A stretch of DNA of 64,000 nt from contig CAYSAD010000002.1 of assembly GCA_964428955.1 (NCBI GenBank), positions 1-64,000 of the forward strand, given 5' to 3'. The DNA comes from CAYSAD01 sp964428955 (lineage in GTDB: Bacteria; Patescibacteriota; Saccharimonadia; Saccharimonadales; Saccharimonadaceae). The notes beneath the pieces are model-generated. The model made no database searches, was not told the DNA's origin, and worked only from the letters and a program-made list of their open reading frames with translations. A program made the translations under genes and the position numbers. Positions 34,396 through 43,456 of this stretch are shown here, one piece after another. The number at the start of each line of letters is the position of its first letter. The stretch's first letter is position 1.

Positions 34396-36708
34396 ATGAG
34401 TAAAAATCTTGTCATCGTAGAGAGTCCGGCGAAAGCCAAAACAATCGAGAAATACCTCGGTAAGGATTTTCACGTACTCTCAAGTATTGGTCATATTCGC
34501 TCAATCGCCAAAAAAACCAAAGACGGTACGCCACCGATCGATGTCGATAACGGTTTTAAAACTATTTACGAAATCGACCCTGAAAAAAAGAAAGTTATCA
34601 CTGAACTTAAAAAAGCCGTCAAAGTTGCCGAGACCGTCTGGCTGGCAACCGATGAAGACCGTGAAGGAGAGGCGATTGCCTGGCATCTTTGTGAAGTCTT
34701 GAAGCTCGATCCGAAAACCACCAAGCGTATCGTGTTTCATGAAATCACAAAATCTGCTATTGAAGCAGCCGTAAAAGAACCTAGGACCGTTGACATGCCA
34801 CTGGTTGAAGCGCAACAGGCCCGTCAAATTCTGGACCGTATCGTCGGATTCGAACTTTCGCCGGTCGTTTGGCAAAAAGTACCTGGCGGTAAATCTGCCG
34901 GTCGTGTCCAAAGCCCAGCTGTTCGACTTCTTGTTGAACGCGAGCGTGAAATCCGCGGTTTCGAGGGTTCATTCCAATTCCGCGTCACCGCACTCTTCAC
35001 CCACGATAATCAACCGGTGAAGGCCGAGTTGCCTCAGCGGTTTGACAGCGAGCAAGATGCTCAGAAATTCCTCGAAAGCCTCAAAAGTGCTGACTTCACC
35101 GTTAGCGACATCACGACCAGTCCCAGCACCCGTAACCCCGCTGCACCATTCACGACCAGCACTCTGCAGCAAGATGCCAACTCGAAACTTAGCTTTGGTG
35201 CGCGGGCGACAATGAGTAGCGCCCAAAAACTTTATCAAGAAGGTAAAATTACCTATATGCGTACCGATTCGGTTAACTTGAGTGGGCAGGCTATCGCCGC
35301 GGCAAAGGATTTTATCACGTCGGCATTTGGTCCGGAATATTCACACGTTCGTCAATTCAAGACGAAAAACTCATCTGCCCAAGAGGCTCATGAGGCGATT
35401 CGCCCGACCAACATGAATCTCGAAAAGGGAAGTTCGAACGAATACGATCAAAAATTGTACTCACTGATTCGTAACCGAACGCTCGCCAGCCAGATGGCGC
35501 CCGCCAAGCTCGAAAAAACCACCGTGACGATTACGATTTCTACCAGCAGCGCACAATTCGAGGCTAAAGGTGAGGTTATCATTTTCGATGGCTTCTTAAA
35601 AGTGTATGGTGGTAGCAAAAAAGAAGCGGACATCTTGCCAGGTATGCAGACAAACGACCAGCTTACGCTGAATGAAGCCATGGCACGCCAGACATTTGCT
35701 CGACCGCCAGCCCGCTATACCGAAGGTAGCTTGGTCAAGAAACTCGAAGAACTTGGCATTGGCCGCCCGAGCACCTACGCCACCATCATCAATACTGTTC
35801 AAACCCGTGGCTATGTCGAAAAAGGTGAGGGGGAAGGTGAAGAGCGTGATGTCATTCAGCTCAAATTCATGAATAATAACATCTCGCGTGAAATCATCCA
35901 GGAGAAAACCGGTGCCGACCGCGGCAAACTAGTGCCGACGCCAAGCGGTGAACTCATCAGTGATTTCCTTATGGACCACTTTGATAAAGTCGTCGACTAT
36001 GGCTTTACGGCCAGCGTCGAAGAGCGCTTTGATGATATCGCCGAAAACAAATTGGCTCGCAATACGATGCTTAAAGATTTTTACACGCCGTTCCATGAGC
36101 TTATCGAGAAATCGGGCGACATCGACCGCAGCAAAGTCGGACAGTCACGTGAAATCGGTACCGATCCGAAAACAGGCAAACCAATCTTGGCCCGTTTCGG
36201 CCGTTTTGGTCCGATGCTCCAGCTCGGTGCGACTGAGGACAAAGAAAACAAGCCGCAATTCGCTCCGATGCCTGGCGGCAAACGTATCGACACGGTTACG
36301 CTTGACGAAGCGCTCTACGCATTTAAATTGCCACGATTAGTTGGCCAAACTGATGATGGTCAAGATATCAAAGCTAACATCGGTCGCTTCGGGCCATACG
36401 TCCAGATTGGCAAACTGTTCGTCAGCATCAAGCCACTCGACCCGCACCATATTACACTTGAAGAAGCCAAAGAATTATATGCTACCAAACTAAAAAGTGA
36501 GGCAGAGAAAAACATTGCTGATTTCGGCGACGGCATCAAGGTCTTAAACGGCCGCTATGGCCCGTATATCACTGATGGTAAAACTAATGCCAAGATTCCG
36601 AAAGATGCCGATCCGAAAAAAATCACTCATGAGACAGCTAAGGAATTATTAGCGAACGCCCCAGCTAAAAAGGGGCGGCGGCGAGTAGTCCGCCGGAAAT
36701 CTAGCTAG
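34396..36708 (+). CDS. topA: DNA topoisomerase I
   Basis: A 770-residue type IA topoisomerase relaxing negative supercoils. The Toprim domain begins LVIVESPAKAKTIEKYLG and has TDEDREGEAIAWH; the active-site region is YMRTDSVNLS (Tyr nucleophile), with TYATIINT and QEAHEAIRPT. The C-terminus has three FGRFGP/GRFGPYV/GRYGPYI topoisomerase repeats and a basic tail instead of Cys4 zinc fingers, as in actinobacterial and chlamydial enzymes. The leader is short or absent. Confidence 0.96.
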   Translation: MSKNLVIVESPAKAKTIEKYLGKDFHVLSSIGHIRSIAKKTKDGTPPIDVDNGFKTIYEIDPEKKKVITELKKAVKVAETVWLATDEDREGEAIAWHLCEVLKLDPKTTKRIVFHEITKSAIEAAVKEPRTVDMPLVEAQQARQILDRIVGFELSPVVWQKVPGGKSAGRVQSPAVRLLVEREREIRGFEGSFQFRVTALFTHDNQPVKAELPQRFDSEQDAQKFLESLKSADFTVSDITTSPSTRNPAAPFTTSTLQQDANSKLSFGARATMSSAQKLYQEGKITYMRTDSVNLSGQAIAAAKDFITSAFGPEYSHVRQFKTKNSSAQEAHEAIRPTNMNLEKGSSNEYDQKLYSLIRNRTLASQMAPAKLEKTTVTITISTSSAQFEAKGEVIIFDGFLKVYGGSKKEADILPGMQTNDQLTLNEAMARQTFARPPARYTEGSLVKKLEELGIGRPSTYATIINTVQTRGYVEKGEGEGEERDVIQLKFMNNNISREIIQEKTGADRGKLVPTPSGELISDFLMDHFDKVVDYGFTASVEERFDDIAENKLARNTMLKDFYTPFHELIEKSGDIDRSKVGQSREIGTDPKTGKPILARFGRFGPMLQLGATEDKENKPQFAPMPGGKRIDTVTLDEALYAFKLPRLVGQTDDGQDIKANIGRFGPYVQIGKLFVSIKPLDPHHITLEEAKELYATKLKSEAEKNIADFGDGIKVLNGRYGPYITDGKTNAKIPKDADPKKITHETAKELLANAPAKKGRRRVVRRKSS

Positions 36709-36723
36709 TCGTACCACATTAGC

Positions 36724-36732
36724 TGTGGATAA
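36724..36732 (-). promoter_or_regulatory. Consensus DnaA box (single)
   Basis: TGTGGATAA, the complement of TTATCCACA, 16 nt after the topA stop and upstream of the sigma4-HARE promoters. A single perfect 9-mer is expected about once in two windows by chance, so it may be fortuitous. Confidence 0.35.
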
Positions 36733-36774
36733 AAAGCCTCAGGCCATTGTTTACATAAAACGTCTACTTCATGC

Positions 36775-36830
36775 TATAATATTGGTATATTCGCATAGCG
36801 TTTGACATTACATAGATATTCTTATATAAT
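36775..36830 (+). promoter_or_regulatory. Two promoters of the sigma4-HARE gene
   Basis: The downstream promoter is a perfect consensus: TTGACA (36802-36807), 17-bp spacer, TATAAT (36825-36830). Upstream an extended -10 TGC TATAAT ends at 36780. The leaders are about 51 and 101 nt. Confidence 0.8.
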
Positions 36831-36887
36831 TCAAACATAGTAATACGAAAAATACTAAACAGGTGGACGAGAGAGGAACACTCATAG

Positions 36888-37940
36888 ATGGATAACACGG
36901 TAACGAAAGACCTGGCTACAGAACTGAATACTGCTGTTAATGATATCTTGAGTGCGATCGAACAGGACCGTGAAAAAGAAATTATTACCCGCCGTTTTGG
37001 CTTATTTGATCGCAAAGAAACACTGGAACAGATTGGTGAGCTGCTTGGTATCACCCGTGAACGTGTCCGTCAGCTAGAAAAAGCCATCCTCATCCGTTTG
37101 AAAATCGCTACTGAAGATGGCCGCGTGCCGGCAGTTCACGAAGTCGAGCGCCACATCATCCGTCACTTGTCGGAAAATGGTCGCGTTGGACGAGTCAAGG
37201 ATATCGCTGACGGCATCGTTGGCGGCGAGAGCGACGAGCGTCACCGTGCCCATATTGCCTTCGTGTCGGAATTATCGCCGCAACTGGCAGTCGTCGGTGA
37301 AAACGACCACTACCATCACGCCGTCGGCATCAAAGAGCATGGCGACGAGAAGAAAATCAAAGCCAATGTCGATATGATTGTCAAAACTATCAAAGAGCAT
37401 GGCCAACCGATCCAAATTGAAGCCTTGCATGACAAGCTGAACTTCGAACACCCATCGCACGTTCGTGCCCTGGCTAGCACCAGTAAGAACCTTGCTCATC
37501 TGAAAGACCAATGGGGACTGACCAAATGGCCAACCGTTAACCCGAAGAATATCCGCGACAAGATTTACGTCATCCTGGCCGAAAAGGGCAAACCGATGCA
37601 CTTCTCTGAAATCGCCGCCGCTATCAAGGACAGTGGCTTCAAACGTCGCGACGTCACCACTCAAGCAATCCACAACGAATTGATCAAAGACAAACGCTTC
37701 GTCCTGATTGGCCGCGGCATTTACGCACTTGATAGCTGGGGTTACAGCAAGGGAACTGTTTCTGATATTATCGCTGACGTACTGAAAAAAGCTGGCGAAC
37801 CATTGCACCGTGACGAAATCGTCAAACGTGTTCTGAAAAGCCGCCAAGTCAAAGAAACAACGATTCTGCTTAATCTTCAGAGTAAACCACAGTTCAAACG
37901 CGTCGCTAAAGCAACCTATACGCTCGAGAACGCCGCTTAG
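36888..37940 (+). CDS. Sigma-region-4 / HARE-HTH transcription factor
   Basis: A 350-residue protein. Residues about 28-72 are a sigma70 region 4 helix-turn-helix (RRFGLFDRKETLEQIGELL, GITRERVRQLEKA) that would contact a -35 element or UP-like DNA. A middle winged-helix-like part (about 75-200) follows, then a HARE-HTH domain (about 207-280, AEKGKPMHFSEIAAAIKDSG) related to RpoE delta, and a second similar repeat to the end. No region 2, so it cannot melt a promoter alone. It is driven by the best promoter of the window with a leader and a GAGAGGAA site. A global regulator role is inferred. Confidence 0.82.
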   Translation: MDNTVTKDLATELNTAVNDILSAIEQDREKEIITRRFGLFDRKETLEQIGELLGITRERVRQLEKAILIRLKIATEDGRVPAVHEVERHIIRHLSENGRVGRVKDIADGIVGGESDERHRAHIAFVSELSPQLAVVGENDHYHHAVGIKEHGDEKKIKANVDMIVKTIKEHGQPIQIEALHDKLNFEHPSHVRALASTSKNLAHLKDQWGLTKWPTVNPKNIRDKIYVILAEKGKPMHFSEIAAAIKDSGFKRRDVTTQAIHNELIKDKRFVLIGRGIYALDSWGYSKGTVSDIIADVLKKAGEPLHRDEIVKRVLKSRQVKETTILLNLQSKPQFKRVAKATYTLENAA

Positions 37941-37992
37941 CCTTCCATCTGCTTGCAAACAGAGGCGGAGAGTGAAATAATAAGAGATGATT

Positions 37993-40668
37993 ATGGGACT
38001 CTTTTCCTGGTTGATAGAATTTTTACTTCAATGGTACATATGGATACCAATCGTTTTGATTCTGGGCTATCTCACGTGGCGTAATTATCGTCATGTCGAA
38101 GCGGTCCAGGCGATCGAGTCGACATTGCTTATTTTAGAGATACCTAAAGCTAACGACAAATCGGAGTTGGCCGCCGAACAGCTCTTTGCCAGTATCCATG
38201 GTATTTTGCGCGACAAGACTGAACTACGTTACGGCAAACACATCCAAGAACACCTCAGTTTCGAAATCGCTTCGGTCAACGGCCAGATCCGATTTTATGT
38301 CTGGACGCCCGTTTCGCTTCAAAGTTTCATTGAAGGTCAGATTTACTCCCAATATCCAACCGTTCAAATTCACGAAGCCGACGAAGACTACGTAACGCAT
38401 GATCGTACGCATAGTGTCGTTTATACCTCAGAAATGGTACTGACCGACAGCGAATTCCTACCTATCAAGACTTTTCAAAGTTTCGAGGTTGATCCACTAG
38501 CCGGTATTACCGGCACGCTGGCTAAACTCGAGAAGACCGGCGAGGAATTATGGGTACAAGTACTGGTACGACCGATTGCCGACGATTGGCACAAGGCCTC
38601 CGATCGTTGGATTAAAAGTGTCAAAGGTGGTAATCCGTTTTCGTTCCTCGGTAGCGAAGGTTTCAGTTTGCACTGGCTGGGCCAAGTGTTCGAGGCGCTT
38701 TGGAAGCCGCCAGAGCAAGGCAGTGGCAGCCCTGGCAGCGCTCCCGAACTATCGGAGCGTGACAAAACTCGCCTCAGCGAAGCTGAGAAAAAGGCTACGA
38801 AGCTCGGTTATAAGGTAAAAATTCGATTGGCGTACTTAGGCGAAAGCCAAACTAACGCTAAGTTACGCATGCAAGCCATCGTTGGTACGTTCAAACAGTA
38901 TAACAGCACCAATTTAAATGGTTTCAAGGTCACCGGCGGTAGTTTCCGCAAGGAAGACTTGGCAGAATACAAGGCACGTAGTTTCACAACCAAAGGCTAC
39001 ATCCTAAACATCGAGGAAGTCGCCAGTGTTTTTCACTTGCCACACACCAACGTCGAAACGCCCAACATCGTCTGGGCCAGTAATAAAACGGCTGAGCCGC
39101 CTGCCAAACTACCAGTCATCACCGGCAATGACGCTATCGATGAAAATATCAGCGCTTTCGGATTAACCAATTTCCGTGGCATCAACCACCAATTCGGCAT
39201 GCTTAGAAGCGACCGCTCACGTCATGTTTATATTATTGGTCAGACCGGAGCAGGGAAGAGCGGTACACTGGAGCTATTTGCGCTGAGTGATATTTTCCAT
39301 GGCCACGGCTACGCCATCATTGACCCACACGGCGATTTTGCCATCGAGAACATGCGCTTCATCCCAGCGTCCCGCCTGACAGACGTCGTTTACTTTAATC
39401 CAGCAGATACGGCTTATCCGCTGGGATTCAATCCTTTGGAAGTTACTAACCCAAGCCAGAAAACGAACATTTCCTCGGAAGTCATCGGTGTTCTGAAACG
39501 CATGTTTGGTGAGAGTTGGGGACCGCGACTCGAATACATCCTGCGCTATACCATCTTGGCTCTTTTGGATCGACCCGAAACAACCATGCTCGACATCACC
39601 CGCATGCTGACCGACAAGAAATTCCGCAAAGAAACACTCGATTACTGTCAAGATACCGTCGTGTTGCAATTCTGGAACGTGGAATTCGCCAGCTGGAACG
39701 ATAAATTCCAATCTGAAGCCATCGCACCAGTACTCAATAAAGTCGGAGCATTCACTGCCAACCCGGTCATTCGTAATATCATCGGCCAACCGAAAAGCAC
39801 CTTTAATATCCGTCAGATCATGGATGAGGGTAAGATTTTGATCGTCAACCTGTCCAAAGGCCTGATTGGTGAAGATAATGCCTCGATTCTAGGTGCTTTT
39901 ATGGTTACTAAGATCCAGCTAGCTGCCATGAGTCGAAGTGACATTCCAAAAATCGAAGACCGACGGCCATTCTACCTTTACGTTGACGAATTCCAAAATT
40001 TCGCCACTGATTCATTCGCCACTATTTTGTCTGAGGCTCGTAAATATGGTCTCAATCTGACAGTTGCCAATCAATACATCTCACAGATGAGTGAAACCGT
40101 ACGTGATGCCGTTTTCGGTAACGTCGGCACGATGGTCTGTTTCCGGGTGTCGGCTGATGATTCACCGATCCTGGCCAAGCAGTTCGAACCGCAGTTCGAG
40201 CCCAACGATCTGCTACAAATGCACAACCGGAATTTTATCATCAATATGGTCATCGGTGGCGAAAAAGCCCCGGCCTTTAGCGCCCGCACACTTAACTTGC
40301 CACCGGCGCAATCCGACAACACCAGCCGGATTATTGAATACACCAGGCTTAACTACAGTCGGAACAGGGAAGAGATCGAAAAAGAAATCTCCGAGGCCGT
40401 CAAGCCTCTTGCCACCTTGCAGCAGCCCGCCGCACACGACAGCCGCCGTCAAACGAACCACCAACCGAGTGCCGATCGCGACCAACAGAGCCAACGGTCT
40501 GCTACGCAGCCACACACAGCCACCAAGCCATCAGAAGACACTCCTAAAAAGAAACGTACCAGGAATCGTAAAAAGAAACCTACTACTAATGGTGATCCTA
40601 CGGCGACTAAGACTGAGCAGACGCCGCCGTCGACCGTCAACGATCCAACCGAGCTGAAATTACGCTAG
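37993..40668 (+). CDS. VirD4/TraG-like DNA-translocation ATPase
   Basis: An 891-residue protein: two N-terminal TM segments (FSWLIEFLLQWYIWIPIVLI), about 390 residues of unrecognised sequence, then a coupling-protein ATPase with Walker A GQTGAGKSG (about 415), DPHGDF, Walker B YLYVDEFQNF and ANQYISQM, and a disordered basic Pro/Thr/Lys tail. Such proteins pump DNA or protein through type IV secretion channels; no VirB partners are in the window. TTGCAA-17-AATAAT (37953-37981) puts +1 near 37988, so the ATG at 37993 is chosen over 37987. Confidence 0.82.
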   Translation: MGLFSWLIEFLLQWYIWIPIVLILGYLTWRNYRHVEAVQAIESTLLILEIPKANDKSELAAEQLFASIHGILRDKTELRYGKHIQEHLSFEIASVNGQIRFYVWTPVSLQSFIEGQIYSQYPTVQIHEADEDYVTHDRTHSVVYTSEMVLTDSEFLPIKTFQSFEVDPLAGITGTLAKLEKTGEELWVQVLVRPIADDWHKASDRWIKSVKGGNPFSFLGSEGFSLHWLGQVFEALWKPPEQGSGSPGSAPELSERDKTRLSEAEKKATKLGYKVKIRLAYLGESQTNAKLRMQAIVGTFKQYNSTNLNGFKVTGGSFRKEDLAEYKARSFTTKGYILNIEEVASVFHLPHTNVETPNIVWASNKTAEPPAKLPVITGNDAIDENISAFGLTNFRGINHQFGMLRSDRSRHVYIIGQTGAGKSGTLELFALSDIFHGHGYAIIDPHGDFAIENMRFIPASRLTDVVYFNPADTAYPLGFNPLEVTNPSQKTNISSEVIGVLKRMFGESWGPRLEYILRYTILALLDRPETTMLDITRMLTDKKFRKETLDYCQDTVVLQFWNVEFASWNDKFQSEAIAPVLNKVGAFTANPVIRNIIGQPKSTFNIRQIMDEGKILIVNLSKGLIGEDNASILGAFMVTKIQLAAMSRSDIPKIEDRRPFYLYVDEFQNFATDSFATILSEARKYGLNLTVANQYISQMSETVRDAVFGNVGTMVCFRVSADDSPILAKQFEPQFEPNDLLQMHNRNFIINMVIGGEKAPAFSARTLNLPPAQSDNTSRIIEYTRLNYSRNREEIEKEISEAVKPLATLQQPAAHDSRRQTNHQPSADRDQQSQRSATQPHTATKPSEDTPKKKRTRNRKKKPTTNGDPTATKTEQTPPSTVNDPTELKLR

Positions 40669-40672
40669 TGTC

Positions 40673-40927
40673 TTAATGGCGTAACTTCAGATGTTTCATT
40701 TTTACGAACATAAATAGAACATAGTCCATGATGAGCATCTGCCTAGTATTGGATTGATTGTTATTAAAAACAACTGTATGGGTCTGCGACCCATACATCG
40801 AAATCACAAAGCGGGGTAGAAGCCAATTTAAAATAATCGGCAGGACACAAACCTGGGCGAGCATAAGACCAAGCCAGTTCGATAAAAAAGAGTATGATTG
40901 CTGCGGTATAGACTTAACGTCGCACAA
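40673..40927 (-). CDS. Putative small membrane protein, TTG start
   Basis: An 84-residue open frame with a hydrophobic stretch (LGLMLAQVCVLPIILNWLL) and a Lys/His-rich end, tail to tail with the TraG-like gene. The TTG at 40927 coincides with +1 of TAAAAT (minus strand, 40933-40938), matching the leaderless style. A perfect 10-bp hairpin (40776-40785 with 40789-40798) inside it may instead mean an RNA or terminator. Coding status uncertain. Confidence 0.35.
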   Translation of the reverse strand: MCDVKSIPQQSYSFLSNWLGLMLAQVCVLPIILNWLLPRFVISMYGSQTHTVVFNNNQSNTRQMLIMDYVLFMFVKMKHLKLRH

Positions 40928-41341
40928 TGTATATTTTACGACATAGACATACTATACCAAAGATGATTAGTAGGTCATCTTGTTTATAGCCATATTGCCC
41001 TCGGAAGAGGGTGTTGTATGAAACAGCACACGTTACACTCTATCAACGTTGCATCGTGTTCGTAGTGCTACGCACATTACTTACCACTTCATACTTCGGG
41101 GATAGCCGCGCCATGACACACAGCTAAGACCATGCATTCATAAACTTTTCCACATCATCTGATTGTCATGTGTCGCTATTTGCTTTTTTGTTATATTGTT
41201 CCCCTGCTATGTTTTCCCTCTTTTTTGACATATTTGCTTTTTCATTAATTTGTATGTATTATATGTTTTTTTCTTGTGTTCTCAGTGATAGAACATTTTT
41301 AGAACATAGGCAGGGTATGAAAGCATCGCCTACTCTCTCCT
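40928..41341. other. Large non-coding region downstream of ftsQ
   Basis: About 410 nt without a believable gene. It holds a CCCTC/GAGGG hairpin near 41008-41021, an AAGATGA/TCATCTT hairpin (40960-40981), a degenerate DnaA-like TTTTCCACA (41146-41154) and a strongly pyrimidine-rich stretch (41170-41290) in which TATTTGCTTTTT occurs twice. The 10-mer TAGAACATAG occurs near both ends of the wider gap (about 40711 and 41300). A GCCTACT/AGTAGGC stem at about 41318-41346 probably terminates the dcw operon. Confidence 0.45.
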
Positions 41342-42271
41342 CTACTTGTAGTAGGCTTTACCTTCTACTCGAACATCGAGATACTCTGCTGTGTGGTGTC
41401 TGGTTTTTAGATAGCGAATCACCCGATCGATGTCCTCGGCCTGCTCCCCTGCTGAACGATCAATTGAGCATTTTATATAATACGGAATACCTTTTAGCTT
41501 AACCTGCACTTGTCGGGTCGTACCACTTGGGATAGTAATCTGCTTTACCACGTAGTGACGATCCTGTAGATTACCGGTCAACATACCGACAAAACCCAAG
41601 AAACGGTTACTAGCGATCGCTTCGCCACTAGCCACAGGTATACCACTTTTATCAACAATGGTTACCTCCGGTTCGGAGAAATAATTTTTTTGAAAGGCTA
41701 CACCACTGCTATCGACATACTCTTGCGTATCACCAATCTGCCAGCTGGCAATCGGCTGACGCGCCGTCATGACAACTAGCGAACTGGCAAACTCACTAGC
41801 CGGCTCAATACTGAGCGTTTTGATCTCCGGTGCTGCCGCTTGGACATAATCAGTCAGTCCGTGCTCATTAAGTAGAAACCGGAGTCGCTCAATCGGATGT
41901 TTAGCCAGATAATCCTGAATGATCGAAACATAACTGGCCGTCTGAGATTGTGGCTGACCGGTAATCGAAATCCGCACTTGCGCCGTAAACTGACTGACTA
42001 AAAGGTACAAGGCAAAGACTACCAGTAATACACCCGCCAGAATGACCGATAAACGCCGCCGAAGATCGACTAAGTGATGCGCTTTGGTACGGTGTGATTG
42101 CAATTGTGCTTGTTTCTCGCCTGCCGAACGAACCTGTGACGACGAACTACCTGTTAGCGTCTTATTGCGACGAAAGGCTGCCGATAACGAGAGCTCGGGC
42201 TGTTCGATCTGAGTAGTGGGTTGACGGCGGCGCGGCGGGCTGTCTGATTGTTTTTTTGCAAAACGTTTCAT
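41342..42271 (-). CDS. ftsQ: Cell division protein FtsQ/DivIB-like
   Basis: A 309-residue bitopic protein: basic Ser/Gln-rich cytoplasmic N-terminus of about 75 residues, TM helix (about 76-97, VILAGVLLVVFALYLLVSQF) and outer POTRA/FtsQ-type domain. FtsQ bridges FtsL/FtsB in the divisome. Position at the end of the dcw cluster after murG supports the call. The extended -10 TGT TACAAT (minus strand, 42285-42293) gives its own near-leaderless start of about 7 nt, so it can be expressed apart from the operon. Confidence 0.8.
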   Translation of the reverse strand: MKRFAKKQSDSPPRRRQPTTQIEQPELSLSAAFRRNKTLTGSSSSQVRSAGEKQAQLQSHRTKAHHLVDLRRRLSVILAGVLLVVFALYLLVSQFTAQVRISITGQPQSQTASYVSIIQDYLAKHPIERLRFLLNEHGLTDYVQAAAPEIKTLSIEPASEFASSLVVMTARQPIASWQIGDTQEYVDSSGVAFQKNYFSEPEVTIVDKSGIPVASGEAIASNRFLGFVGMLTGNLQDRHYVVKQITIPSGTTRQVQVKLKGIPYYIKCSIDRSAGEQAEDIDRVIRYLKTRHHTAEYLDVRVEGKAYYK

Positions 42272-42295
42272 AGAATCACTTGTTATTGTAACAGA

Positions 42296-43456
42296 TTAAT
42301 GTTTGTCTTTTACGGCCGTCAGAATCATCTCGGCGGTGTCCTGTGCCGCGTTCGGGCGCGCATACTCATATATGGTCCGCGAAAGACGGTCTAGCTCGTT
42401 ACGATCATGAACTAATGGTTTGAGTACTTGGACCAGTAGCGACGGATTGTTATCGAGTTCATGCTCATCAATAATGATCGCCGCATTCTTTTCGGCATAA
42501 ACGGCGGCATTTTTCAGTTGATGGCCACCAGTCAAATAACCGTTAGGCACAAGAACGGTCGGCTTTGCCATCGCCGACAACTCCAACAATGTTGTCGCGC
42601 CAGCTCGCGCTAATACCACATCTGCTGCCGCGAAAGCCGATGTCAATGGTGTCAAAAAGGCCTGTAGCTGAAACTTGGTCGGCTGGTCGTGTGGTACGAG
42701 GGAGGCTAATTCATCATATTGAGCAGAACCGGACACTAGTAATACGTTCGTGAAACGCAAGAGATCACCCAGAGCACGCACCACTGCGTCGTTAATTCGC
42801 TTGGCACCGAGCCCACCTCCGGTCACGACGACAAGGGGTCGCGTTTCATCAAAACCAAGTAGTCGTTTAAAGTCTATCTGCTCGCTTAAACTGTGTCGAC
42901 GACAATCATCTGACACCGGTATGCCGACGTAACGAGCGCGATTCGCCGGATAATTATAGTGTTTGAGCGGTGCACCGGTCGCGATGGCGGTCGCCCATTT
43001 TGCTAAAATACGATTAGTAAGACCAGGATGGGCATCGGAGTCATGGATGACGAATGGAATCCGCAGCAGACGGGCCGCTACGCCGACTGGCAGACAAACA
43101 AAGCCACCTTTGAGAAAAATGACATCTGGCCGCCAGGTGACTAATTTCACGCAACTTTGCACGAAACCTAGCCCGATACGCACACTGTCACGCAGGTTTG
43201 GAAAAACGATGTCGGGACGAATCAACTGTCGCCAGATCGAGAGATTATTATAACGACGTAACTTCCCTGCCCAAATCGCTTCAACTGATAACGACGTATC
43301 GTATTGTCCCATAATTGAAGTAGCGTGCTGATAGAACCCCCGATCGCACCAAAATCGAAGTTCAGCGTCTGGCTGCTGACGTTTAAGCGCCGTGAGTACG
43401 GCGACGACCGGCGTTACGTGACCGCCCGATCCCCCGCCGACCGTGAGAATCCTCAT
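42296..43456 (-). CDS. murG: MurG, lipid II synthase
   Basis: A 386-residue GT28 glycosyltransferase adding GlcNAc to lipid I on the inner membrane face. Signatures: GGGSGGHVTPVVAV, HDSDAHPGLTNR, VVTGGGLGAKRINDAV, ADVVLARAGATTLLELSAM and GGHQLKNA. The ATG at 43456 follows GGAG at 8-nt spacing. Its first 74 nt overlap the end of ftsW in another frame. Confidence 0.94.
   Translation of the reverse strand: MRILTVGGGSGGHVTPVVAVLTALKRQQPDAELRFWCDRGFYQHATSIMGQYDTSLSVEAIWAGKLRRYNNLSIWRQLIRPDIVFPNLRDSVRIGLGFVQSCVKLVTWRPDVIFLKGGFVCLPVGVAARLLRIPFVIHDSDAHPGLTNRILAKWATAIATGAPLKHYNYPANRARYVGIPVSDDCRRHSLSEQIDFKRLLGFDETRPLVVVTGGGLGAKRINDAVVRALGDLLRFTNVLLVSGSAQYDELASLVPHDQPTKFQLQAFLTPLTSAFAAADVVLARAGATTLLELSAMAKPTVLVPNGYLTGGHQLKNAAVYAEKNAAIIIDEHELDNNPSLLVQVLKPLVHDRNELDRLSRTIYEYARPNAAQDTAEMILTAVKDKH

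Noticed and set aside
40928..41341. Replication origin
   Set aside because: AT-rich tract and one degenerate DnaA-like site only; no dnaA or dnaN nearby and no box cluster.
41170..41502. 110-codon plus-strand open frame
   Set aside because: Low-complexity pyrimidine-derived Phe/Ser sequence overlapping the ftsQ end antisense, with no ribosome-binding site.
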